A DNA stretch of 64,000 nucleotides. It comes from Lachnospiraceae bacterium M18-1. Lineage in GTDB: Bacteria > Bacillota > Clostridia > Lachnospirales > Lachnospiraceae. The translations under genes and the position numbers were made by a program. This document shows positions 43,044 through 49,283 of the stretch, piece by piece; the stretch's first letter is position 1, and the number at the start of each line of letters is the position of its first letter. The stretch spans positions 477,387 to 541,386 of the forward strand of contig KE159610.1 in assembly GCA_000403295.2 (NCBI GenBank), in the 5' to 3' direction. The notes beneath the pieces were generated by a model, which saw nothing but the letters and a program-made list of their open reading frames with translations, was not told the origin of the DNA and made no database searches.

Positions 43044-43751
43044 CTACTTCACCTCACTCCAGTATTTGGTCAGGTCCTGCATAAATGCATTCATCCTGGG
43101 CCTGCTCAGCAGCAGGCTCTCTCCCTTTACAACCGCGCACTTGTCCCGAACCCCTTCCACATGCTCCAGATTGATCAGGTATCCCTTGTTGCCCCGTGAA
43201 AAATGCATGTCCGCCAGGGCGCTTTCCGCGCTCTTCATCGTCCCGGCGGATATAAAATTCCCTTCCCGGGTATGGTAGACCAGATTGTGGCCTTCGCTTT
43301 CGATATAATAAATGTCCGATACCTCCATCCGCTGAACTCCGCCTTTTATGGGAACGACCACAAACTTCTTTTCCCCCCGCTTTAATCTGGATACCGCGCG
43401 CTTGAGCTTCTGGGAAAAGGCGAAATAGGAAACCGGCTTTAAAATATAATCCAGTGCGCCCACCTCATAGCCCCGGATCGCATACTGGGGCATATTGGTG
43501 ATAAACATGATCACCACCTGGGAATCCACCCTGCGGATCTCCTCCGCCGCGGTCATCCCGTCCACAAATTTCATCTGGATGTCCATCAGGATGATGTCGT
43601 ACTGCGCCTTATAATTTGCCGTGATCCCGTCCCCGTCCCGGTATACCTGGATACTAAATTCTTCCTTTTCTTCCCTCTGGTAATCTTCCAGGTGCTTTAA
43701 AAGCTGGGAAATATAAAGTTCATCGTCCTCCACAACCGCTATCCGTATCAT
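43044..43751 (-). CDS. LytTR-family response regulator
   Basis: 235 residues. Receiver domain with acidic pair EDDELY, phospho-Asp in IILMDIQMKFVDG and Lys in YILKPVS, then a LytTR DNA-binding domain (about 130-235: VVPIKGGVQRMEVSDIYYIE, FSRGNKGYLINLEHVEG). LytTR proteins bind pairs of short direct repeats and often control quorum-sensing, bacteriocin or surface genes. GGAGGAATGAG precedes the start. It is first in a two-gene operon with the kinase, and a 172-bp palindrome lies directly upstream of its ribosome site. Confidence 0.94.
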   Translation of the reverse strand: MIRIAVVEDDELYISQLLKHLEDYQREEKEEFSIQVYRDGDGITANYKAQYDIILMDIQMKFVDGMTAAEEIRRVDSQVVIMFITNMPQYAIRGYEVGALDYILKPVSYFAFSQKLKRAVSRLKRGEKKFVVVPIKGGVQRMEVSDIYYIESEGHNLVYHTREGNFISAGTMKSAESALADMHFSRGNKGYLINLEHVEGVRDKCAVVKGESLLLSRPRMNAFMQDLTKYWSEVK

Positions 43752-43769
43752 CTCATTCCTCCATTCACA

Positions 43770-43941
43770 TGCAGGAGTACTCTCGGAAACTCTTTGTGCC
43801 CAGATTTGTGAGATGATTTTTTGTCAGAAGTGCACAAATTTATGAGGCGTACGTGGAACGTACGTTGATTAAATTTGGGTGCTTCTGGCGGAAAATCAGC
43901 CGCAAAGATGGGTGCAAGGGAGTTTCCGAGAGTGCTCTGCA
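43770..43941. repeat. 172-bp imperfect palindrome upstream of the LytTR operon
   Basis: The two halves are inverted copies about 80 bp long at roughly 75% identity by eye, from TGCAGGAGTACTCTCGGAAA at the left end to AGTTTCCGAGAGTGCTCTGC at the right. They meet at an ACGT-GGA-ACGT tip. Both outer ends finish in TGCA. It could be a MITE-like insertion or a long cruciform/hairpin. It occupies the region where the operon's promoter would be expected. Confidence 0.8.
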
Positions 43942-44005
43942 ACACTTTACACAATATATTAGCATATTCAGGAAGCTTCCGCTATACATATTCCGGGATC
44001 ACACC

Positions 44006-44056
44006 AACAAAATGGAGGCCACGCCTTGCCCAGACGCGGCCTCCATTTTGTTTTCC
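44006..44056. terminator. Terminator of the DUF3737 gene
   Basis: Perfect stem AACAAAATGGAGGCC against GGCCTCCATTTTGTT with CG pairs extending into the loop and a T-rich tail. It is only 25 bases after the end of the DUF3737 gene on the minus strand and is usable on both strands. Confidence 0.9.
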
Positions 44057-44080
44057 TTTTTGTTTTCCTTCGGCTTCTTA

Positions 44081-44953
44081 TCAGGCACAACTGCACATTT
44101 TACAATCATTCTTTTCCCGTCCGGCGATGATCACCTGGCCTTTTGCCTTTTCATCATCCATGATAAGCTCCCCCAGCTCCGGTGCGCAAATCCGGCCGGA
44201 TCTGGGATTTTTGATACTGTCCACTTTTGTTGTAAGGACCGCTTCCACTTCGGATTTTTCAAAAGCAAGATCCGTGCCGACCATTTCACAGTCAACCAGT
44301 TTTAAATTTTTACAGTAACACAAAGGCTGAGTTCCGACGATCCTGCAGTTGAGCAGGGTCAGCCCGTCGGAATACCATGCCAGATATTCACCTTTGACCA
44401 CGCTGTCCCTGACGGTGATATTTTCTCCGTGCCAGAACGCGTCCTTTGTATCGAACACACAGTTTTCGAAGACAGCGTTTTTGATATACTGGAAGGAATA
44501 TTTTCCTGTAAAATGAACGCCTCTGAATGTCAGATCCTCCGAGCGCATCATAAAATACTCACTCACCGCCGTGGTGTCTTCCATACGGATTCCCCGCACA
44601 GACCAGCCAAATTCCGGAGAAATGATATCGCAGTTCCGGATGAGGACATTGCTGCATTCCCGAAGCGCTTTGATCCCGTGCAGCTTCGTATCTGCAATCT
44701 CCACCTGGTCACAATACCACAGCGCGGCTCTGCAGCCTTGGGTCATTTCCGAATCCGTGATGGTCAGCCCCCGGTCATGCCAGAAGGGGTAACGGAGATT
44801 GAAAAAGCAGTCCGATACCTCAATCTGTTCTCCCTCTTTAAAAGCGCTCTCGCCGTCTGCCGGCCCGTCAAAAGAGCAGTTCCTTACAGCAATCCCATTA
44901 CATCCGTAAAGCGCGCGTTCCATGTCAAAAGTCTGGTTTTCAATTACTTTCAT
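44081..44953 (-). CDS. DUF3737 family protein, right-handed beta-helix type
   Basis: 290 residues that match the DUF3737 family: start ENQTFDMERALYGCNGI, repeated short strands with a period of about 20-23 residues (VRNCSF, VSDCFF, ITDSEM, IRNCDI, FENCVF, LLNCRI, LVDCEM) typical of a parallel beta-helix, and a Cys-containing C-terminal tail. There is no signal peptide. GGAGGAAATC precedes the start. The family is found in many Firmicutes and has no settled role; it often sits beside LysR and redox genes, as here. Confidence 0.9.
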   Translation of the reverse strand: MKVIENQTFDMERALYGCNGIAVRNCSFDGPADGESAFKEGEQIEVSDCFFNLRYPFWHDRGLTITDSEMTQGCRAALWYCDQVEIADTKLHGIKALRECSNVLIRNCDIISPEFGWSVRGIRMEDTTAVSEYFMMRSEDLTFRGVHFTGKYSFQYIKNAVFENCVFDTKDAFWHGENITVRDSVVKGEYLAWYSDGLTLLNCRIVGTQPLCYCKNLKLVDCEMVGTDLAFEKSEVEAVLTTKVDSIKNPRSGRICAPELGELIMDDEKAKGQVIIAGREKNDCKMCSCA

Positions 44954-45000
44954 TGTCTGATTTCCTCCGTTTCATAAAGCTACTATTGTTCTGATTCCTG

Positions 45001-45258
45001 TCATCGGCATCGGCTGATCTGATATACCAGATAATCCAGACAGTCAATGCGTTTTTCCTCTTCATGCACTTTGTGAAGAAGACTCTTTCTGTGATGTTCC
45101 AACTGCTTTAAAAGTTCTGCTTTTTCCCCGCAGTCCAGAGAGGCCATGCAGCATTCAATCGTATCCTGGCTACATCCCGCATCTCTCAGATTTTGAATGA
45201 CTGCTTCTTTTGACCCGTAGGAGGCTATGTTCTCCAATCCAATCCTTCTGTTATCCAT
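45001..45258 (-). CDS. Small coiled-coil protein A, paralogue of the one at 48306
   Basis: 85 residues from the ATG at 45258 (45264 would sit directly on the GGGGGA site). The C-terminal half (LLKQLEHHRKSLLHKVHEEE, KRIDCLDYLVYQI) closely parallels the C-terminal half of the 67-residue protein at 48306 (ILRKSRLQLLDEIH, LLDQLDYMIHEI). Both read as a helical hairpin with charged surfaces and no membrane segment. Its N-terminal part contains two CC-type cysteines (Cys31, Cys38/39 region). TTGCTA-17-TATAAT lies upstream. Function unknown; context links it to the LysR-regulated redox genes. Confidence 0.75.
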   Translation of the reverse strand: MDNRRIGLENIASYGSKEAVIQNLRDAGCSQDTIECCMASLDCGEKAELLKQLEHHRKSLLHKVHEEEKRIDCLDYLVYQISRCR

Positions 45259-45315
45259 GTTCATTCCCCCGAATCATTTTAAGCCTGTTTATCAACTATC
45301 CCTTTTCTGTATCTA

Positions 45316-45344
45316 ATTATAGTTGTCTCTTAAAGAAATAGCAA
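45316..45344 (-). promoter_or_regulatory. Promoter of small coiled-coil gene A
   Basis: On the minus strand: TTGCTA, 17 bases, TATAAT. The palindrome ACTATAGT lies about 20 bases upstream of the -35 box and could be a LysR site. Confidence 0.6.
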
Positions 45345-45417
45345 ATACCTATTGTTTATTCATAACTATAGTTTTTTTCTATATGTATTTCATGTATGCA
45401 AAAAAGCCCCTTGACGT

Positions 45418-45446
45418 TTGACATCCGTAGGGAAATCTGTTACAAT
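45418..45446 (+). promoter_or_regulatory. Consensus promoter of the antitoxin-like RNA
   Basis: Perfect -35 TTGACA, 17-base spacer, -10 TACAAT. This is the best promoter match in the window, yet no protein gene follows on this strand within its transcript. Confidence 0.85.
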
Positions 45447-45452
45447 AAAGCC

Positions 45453-45546
45453 GCAAAAAAGTGGTACTGCCGATAGACGGTCAGTCCAAAAATAAATTAC
45501 TCAAAACAAAAGTAACCGTTTCCTTGGCCAGGGCGGTTACTTTTTT
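45453..45546 (+). ncRNA. Candidate antisense (antitoxin) RNA of the micro-toxin
   Basis: A consensus promoter starts a short transcript near 45453 that ends about 95 bases later at a strong terminator (45511-45546). Its 3' end overlaps the last bases of the toxin gene on the opposite strand (45537-45546), as in type I systems such as txpA/ratA. Its 5' end (GTGGTACTGCC, then ACGGTCAGTC) resembles the toxin mRNA's own leader. No open frame with a ribosome site lies within it. Confidence 0.6.
45511..45546. terminator. Terminator shared by the antitoxin RNA and the toxin gene
   Basis: Stem AGTAACCG / CGGTTACT with a 15-base loop, followed on the plus strand by six T's. On the minus strand the same stem follows the toxin stop codon and ends in TTTTG. 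Confidence 0.85.
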
Positions 45547-45629
45547 GTGTGGTTTATGTATGCTATCAAGATTGACACGATGATTCCAAGAATCATCAGA
45601 ACAATTGTCAGCAGTTCATAGTCACTCAT
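45537..45629 (-). CDS. Holin-like micro-toxin of type I toxin-antitoxin type
   Basis: 30 codons, too short for routine gene finders: MSDYELLTIVLMILGII, then VSILIAYIN and HTKK. It is one hydrophobic helix with a charged tail, the typical pattern of Firmicutes 'putative holin-like toxin' (Hol-Tox, TxpA/BsrG-like) proteins. AAAGGAGGGATTG precedes the ATG. A convergent short RNA with its own consensus promoter overlaps the 3' end. The protein should insert in the membrane when not silenced by the RNA. The system type is assigned from layout and sequence character. Confidence 0.8.
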   Translation of the reverse strand: MSDYELLTIVLMILGIIVSILIAYINHTKK

Positions 45630-45663
45630 AAGCAATCCCTCCTTTCCCGGTTTTACCCGCAAT

Positions 45664-45720
45664 CAGAGGGATAGTCCCTCTGCGAAGAAAGACTGACCGC
45701 CTACCCGTTATGGCAGTACC
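45664..45720 (-). promoter_or_regulatory. Structured 5' leader of the toxin gene (shared element)
   Basis: In the toxin mRNA, the leader starts GGTACTGCCATAACGGGTAG and GCGGTCAGTC, followed by a perfect hairpin CAGAGGG-loop-CCCTCTG, then the ribosome site. The same blocks occur upstream of the excisionase gene at 52947-53002, and the first blocks also begin the antitoxin RNA at 45460. Confidence 0.7.
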
Positions 45721-45748
45721 CCATAATTTTATTTTTACAGAAAGTACC

Positions 45749-45961
45749 TAGTGTACTGACCGCATTATATTCCAACAAACCTCCTTGCCTAATTTTCCAT
45801 CGGACTGTGTTGGCTTCAATCGACGATTAGGTCATAAGTAATCCTCCCGCAAGCGGGTCCCTCCTTGTGACAACAGCTACCGGCTACGCCTCATTCAGCC
45901 GCCTTGCCGATGAAAAATTATCCTGCGGAGTTTCATTGGATATAATGCGGTCAGTACACTA
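45749..45961. repeat. MITE-like element with 24-bp terminal inverted repeats (213 bp)
   Basis: The ends TAGTGTACTGACCGCATTAT and complement are near-perfect inverted repeats (one extra T in the left copy). The inside includes a CCCGCAAGCGGG hairpin, TCAATCGACG, and CCGGCTACGCCTCATTC followed by CCGCCTTG. It lies 29 bases upstream of the toxin leader. The 62-bp element at 7452-7513 is a short relative; the 34094-34248 element shares the core but not the ends. Confidence 0.85.
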
Positions 45962-46091
45962 GCACAGCATTGCGTAATTAACGGTGAATTCTGCACCTGC
46001 TATTTCTGCATTATTCTTCTGTCTCCGTTTACTTTCTCCGTGAAGAGCGGCATATAAATAGCAAAAACTTGTATATAATCCATTTGTCTAG

Positions 46092-46120
46092 TTGAAACCT
46101 ATTGAAAGGGATGCTATACT
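46092..46120 (+). promoter_or_regulatory. Promoter upstream of the LysR gene
   Basis: TTGAAA, 17 bases, TATACT. The start would be near 46127, so the tandem repeats that follow would be transcribed as a leader of about 200 bases before the LysR start codon. Confidence 0.65.
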
Positions 46121-46250
46121 TTATAAAACGGCCGAATGGCCATGATGGGGTGCCCTTGGGATACTTTGTAATACGGGCGAATGGCCATAACGGGGTGCCC
46201 TTGAGGATACTTTGTGATACGGCTGTATAGCCATAACGTGACCCTTGGTG
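46115..46250. repeat. Three tandem copies of a ~46-bp palindromic repeat
   Basis: Each unit runs TATACTTTRTAATACGGCCG, ATGGCCATAA, then GGGGTGCCCTTGGG, with the third copy more diverged (GGCTGTATAGCC). The first unit begins with the -10 box of the promoter above. Two more units lie at 547-616. The units contain a short palindrome but no conserved open frame. Confidence 0.8.
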
Positions 46251-46303
46251 TATAGAAATACAGAAAACCTGCCAGTAACAGCTTTTCTACATACGATGGT
46301 ATT
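46250..46303. repeat. Dispersed hairpin repeat, copy 2
   Basis: Shares CAGAAAACCTGCCA, CAGCTTTTCT and CATACGATGGTAT in the same order with 15204-15250, with changes in the stem (GTAACAG for CTGGCAG) that weaken the hairpin. It follows directly after the tandem repeats. Confidence 0.7.
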
Positions 46304-46328
46304 CATACGAAAGGAACAGATCAAACAG

Positions 46329-47216
46329 ATGGAATTGCGTGTACTTCAATATTTCCTTGCAGTGGCAAGGGAGCAGAGCATCATAAGAGCGGCGGAATCC
46401 CTGCACCTTTCACAGCCTACGCTTTCTACGCAGATCAAAGCAATGGAGGAAGAACTGGGAAAGCAGCTTTTGATTCGGGGGACGAAAGGCTCAAGAAAAG
46501 TCACCCTTACGGAAGAAGGCATGATCCTTCGGAAACGTGCCGAAGAAATCCTCAATCTGGTTCGGAAAACAGAACGGGAAATCACCCTCTCCGACCAGGT
46601 CATCGTGGGGGAGGTTTATATCGGAACCGGCGAAACCGATGCGGTCCGCTTCATCGCGAAAGCGGCGCGGGAGCTTTACAGGACTTATCCCGGCATCCAC
46701 TATCATATTGCCAGCGGCAACGCACAGTTTGTATCGGAACAATTAGATAAAGGGCTGATCGACTTCGGCATCGTGTTCGGCCCTGTAGACCACGCAAAAT
46801 ACAATTCCGTGGAAATGCCCTTTAAAGATACCTGGGGCGTCTTGATGCGGAAGGATTCCCCTCTTGCCGCAAAAGCTGCCGTCTCCCCGGAAGATCTGTG
46901 GGACAGGCCGCTGATCGTATCGCAGCAGGGGGATAACCATGGTGCGCTGTCAGACTGGATGCAGAAAGAAATGTCGGAATTAGAGATCATCGCAACCTAT
47001 AACCTGCTCTTTAATGCCTCCCTGATGGTGGAGGAAGGATTGGGATACGCAATCGGATTTGATAAGATCATCAATACCTCCGGCAGCAGCAGCCTGTGTT
47101 TCCGTCCCCTCACCCCTAAAAGAGAAGCAGGTATGAGCATGATCTGGAAAAAATATCAGATATTCTCCAAGGCTTCTGAAAAATTTATGGAAGAGATCAA
47201 AAAAATGCTAAAATAA
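46329..47216 (+). CDS. LysR-family transcriptional regulator
   Basis: 295 residues from ATG at 46329 (MELRVLQYFLAVAREQSI), which is the normal LysR beginning; the open frame extends upstream to 46245 without a good site. Winged helix-turn-helix (residues 1-60: RAAESLHLSQPTLSTQIKAM) and a periplasmic-binding-protein-like effector domain (about 90-295). AAAGGAACAG is upstream at a somewhat long distance. It is closely related to the next gene in layout (both start ME-RVLRYFLAV) and heads the plus-strand redox cluster. Effector unknown. Confidence 0.93.
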   Translation: MELRVLQYFLAVAREQSIIRAAESLHLSQPTLSTQIKAMEEELGKQLLIRGTKGSRKVTLTEEGMILRKRAEEILNLVRKTEREITLSDQVIVGEVYIGTGETDAVRFIAKAARELYRTYPGIHYHIASGNAQFVSEQLDKGLIDFGIVFGPVDHAKYNSVEMPFKDTWGVLMRKDSPLAAKAAVSPEDLWDRPLIVSQQGDNHGALSDWMQKEMSELEIIATYNLLFNASLMVEEGLGYAIGFDKIINTSGSSSLCFRPLTPKREAGMSMIWKKYQIFSKASEKFMEEIKKMLK

Positions 47217-47272
47217 CGAGCAAAGATCATATGCAGAATCATCAGCAAACGCTTTTGTGAGGAGGTTTTATA

Positions 47273-48163
47273 ATGGAAATCCGGGTACTTCGTTACTTTT
47301 TAGCAGTGGTTCGAGAGGAAGGAATCAATCGGGCAGCAGAAATCTTACATATTACCCAGCCGACATTGAGCCGCCAGCTGTCACAGTTGGAGGAAGAAGT
47401 TGGTGTTAAGCTGTTTCACAGAGGTGCAAAAAAGATTACTTTAACAAATGAGGGAATTTTACTGCGGCGGCGGGCAGAGGAAATTCTGTCTTTAGTTGAC
47501 CGGACAGAAAGAGAGCTGATTGAGCAGGACGAGCTTGTGGAAGGCACAATCGTTATAGGCGGCGGGGAGCTGGCAGCCATGCAGGTGCTGCCGGAAATCA
47601 TTGAAACTTTCCGAGACAAGTATCCCCTTGTAACTTTCGACATTTTTACAGGAAATGCCGATCTGGTAAAGGAGCAGATGGAAAAAGGGCTGATTGATAT
47701 TGGTGTTTTACTGGAGCCGGTTGACATAGAAAAGTTTGATTTTATTCGGCTGAAAGGAAAAGAGCGATGGGTTGTTTTAATGCGCCCGGATGATCCGCTT
47801 GCAGAAAAAGAAGCCGTAAGCGCAAAGGACTTAGAGAATAAGCCTCTCATTCTTCCGAGGCGGACAAATGTGAAGAACGAATTATCTCATTGGCTCGGCG
47901 ATTTCTTCCAGGAAAAACAGGTTCTCTTTACCAGTAATCTAGCCACAAACAGCGCCCTTATGGTTCAGCAGGGGCTGGCGTACTCCATCGTAATTGAGGG
48001 TTCCGTCCCCTTTTGGGATAAAGAAAAAATTACTTATCGGCCACTATCTCCGGAACTGACAGCAAGCAGTGTGCTGGCATGGAAAAAACAACAGCCGTTT
48101 AGTCTGGCTGCGACAAAATTTATAGAACACATGAGATACCTTTTAGGCATAACTAAACTATAA
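47273..48163 (+). CDS. LysR-family transcriptional regulator
   Basis: 296 residues. N-terminal helix-turn-helix (GINRAAEILHITQPTLSRQL) and effector domain (about 90-290, TIVIGGGELAAMQVLPEIIE, FTGNADLVKEQMEKGLIDIG). GAGGAGGTTTTATA precedes the start. It lies 56 bases after the first LysR gene, with which it shares fold and much sequence, so the two likely arose by duplication. Its most probable target is the small coiled-coil and flavodoxin operon that starts from a promoter just downstream. Confidence 0.94.
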   Translation: MEIRVLRYFLAVVREEGINRAAEILHITQPTLSRQLSQLEEEVGVKLFHRGAKKITLTNEGILLRRRAEEILSLVDRTERELIEQDELVEGTIVIGGGELAAMQVLPEIIETFRDKYPLVTFDIFTGNADLVKEQMEKGLIDIGVLLEPVDIEKFDFIRLKGKERWVVLMRPDDPLAEKEAVSAKDLENKPLILPRRTNVKNELSHWLGDFFQEKQVLFTSNLATNSALMVQQGLAYSIVIEGSVPFWDKEKITYRPLSPELTASSVLAWKKQQPFSLAATKFIEHMRYLLGITKL

Positions 48164-48173
48164 AAACTAAGTA

Positions 48174-48203
48174 TTGGATATAACTAACGCCTTAAATTAT
48201 AAT
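48174..48203 (+). promoter_or_regulatory. Promoter of the coiled-coil B / flavodoxin operon
   Basis: TTGGAT, 18 bases, TATAAT. AACTAAACTATAAAAACTAA just upstream resembles the ACTATAGT palindrome near the promoter of the paralogous gene at 45258. Confidence 0.6.
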
Positions 48204-48206
48204 GTA

Positions 48207-48243
48207 GGTGTAGAAAAAAGCGCAGCCGCTTTTCTTCTGCACC
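48207..48243. promoter_or_regulatory. Leader hairpin in the flavodoxin operon
   Basis: A long imperfect stem, GGTGTAGAAAAAAGCG against CGCTTTTCTTCTGCACC, begins at the transcription start and is followed by a small hairpin CTGCATTTTTATGCAG. There is no long T-run, so it is a 5' stabiliser or regulatory structure rather than a clear terminator. Confidence 0.5.
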
Positions 48244-48305
48244 TGCATTTTTATGCAGCGGAAAGTTTGCAGAGAGTGCTTTCTATTAAATAAGGGAGGC
48301 TGGCG

Positions 48306-48509
48306 ATGACATTAGAGGAAGTAACCAGACAGGTAAAAAAGAGCGGAAAAACAAAGGAGGATCAGATACGGATTTTAAGAAAAAGCAGATTACAACTGTT
48401 GGATGAAATACATTCCAAGCAGCAGTTATTAGACCAGTTGGATTATATGATCCATGAAATTAAGAAAGATTCGGAGGTTTCTATAAAAAATTGGAGGAAA
48501 GACCTATGA
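48306..48509 (+). CDS. Small coiled-coil protein B, paralogue of the one at 45001
   Basis: 67 residues, all helix-like and charged (EEVTRQVKKSGKTKEDQIRI, LRKSRLQLLDEIHSKQQLLD, QLDYMIHEIKKDSE). Its last 45 residues parallel the end of the protein at 45001. AAGGGAGGCTGGCG precedes the start. The stop overlaps the flavodoxin start in ATGA, so translation is coupled. Such small proteins accompany LysR/flavodoxin clusters in gut Firmicutes; their role is unknown. The two-helix shape could suit a MerR-type effector end or a protein-protein adaptor. Confidence 0.8.
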   Translation: MTLEEVTRQVKKSGKTKEDQIRILRKSRLQLLDEIHSKQQLLDQLDYMIHEIKKDSEVSIKNWRKDL

Positions 48510-49222
48510 AAAAATTGGCAGCTTTATTACTTACTCTTTTGATGACCGTATCTCTTGCGGCCTGTGCCGGGGACAGTGAACCGTCTGAAACAAGTTCTCC
48601 TGATGCGGAGAGCAGTGTGTCAGAGAAAACTTCCGAACCAGAGAGCAACGCAGCAGAATCCCAACCGGAAACCAAAGCTGCGCAGTCCGGCGAAGCGGAA
48701 GGGACAGAATCTGTACATGAAGCGAAAGGGGCAAAGGTGCTGGCAGCTTATTTCTCTGCCACCAATACAACAGAGGGTGTGGCCGAACATATTGCAAATG
48801 GTCTGAACGCAGATCTTTATGAGATTGTCCCGGAGGAACCTTATACAGAAGCGGATCTGAATTATAACGATGACAACAGCCGCAGCACCATTGAAATGAA
48901 TGACCCTTCTGCACGTCCGGCTATCTCCGGTTCGGTGGAGAACATGGAGCAATACGACATTGTATTTATAGGATACCCGATTTGGTGGGGCGAAGCGCCA
49001 AGAATCGTCAGCACCTTTATGGAAAGTTATGATTTTTCCGGCAAGACGATTGTTCCTTTCTGCACTTCCGGCGGCAGCGGTATTGGTTCCAGCGCTTCCA
49101 ATTTGGAGCAGCTTACCAGCGGCGCTGACTGGCTGGAGGGACGGCGGCTGAACGGAAGTGATTCAGAGGAAACGGTTATGGAATGGGTAAACGGTCTTGG
49201 GCTGGATGTAAGCGCAGAATAA
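48506..49222 (+). CDS. Lipoprotein flavodoxin
   Basis: 238 residues from ATG at 48506; GGAGGAAAGACC precedes it. A lipoprotein signal (ALLLTLLMTVSLAACAGD, lipobox LAAC) and a Ser/Glu-rich linker (about 22-75) are followed by a flavodoxin-4 type domain: FMN phosphate loop YFSATNTTEGVAEHI, GYPIWWGEAPR and CTSGGSGIGSSA. It should be anchored on the outer face of the membrane and carry electrons with FMN there. Co-translated with coiled-coil protein B and followed by MATE and aldo/keto reductase genes on the same strand. Confidence 0.92.
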   Translation: MKKLAALLLTLLMTVSLAACAGDSEPSETSSPDAESSVSEKTSEPESNAAESQPETKAAQSGEAEGTESVHEAKGAKVLAAYFSATNTTEGVAEHIANGLNADLYEIVPEEPYTEADLNYNDDNSRSTIEMNDPSARPAISGSVENMEQYDIVFIGYPIWWGEAPRIVSTFMESYDFSGKTIVPFCTSGGSGIGSSASNLEQLTSGADWLEGRRLNGSDSEETVMEWVNGLGLDVSAE

Positions 49223-49283
49223 ACGGTCAGCAGAGCGTCAGGGTTTTGCTTTGGCGTTCTGCCCTTAAGCGAAGGGGCAAGAA

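Noticed and set aside
41755..43278. Plus-strand frame of 507 codons
   Set aside because: Antisense of the sensor kinase gene; rich in Pro, His and Gln without any domain.
41722..43751. Agr-type quorum-sensing system
   Set aside because: The kinase and LytTR regulator fit, but there is no AgrB or AgrD gene in the neighbourhood.
43748..43954. Protein of 68 residues upstream of the LytTR gene
   Set aside because: The frame exists only because the palindrome is open there; it lacks a start signal and runs into the ribosome site of the next gene.
46115..46250. CRISPR array
   Set aside because: Units are adjacent with no unique spacers, only three copies, and no cas genes are present.
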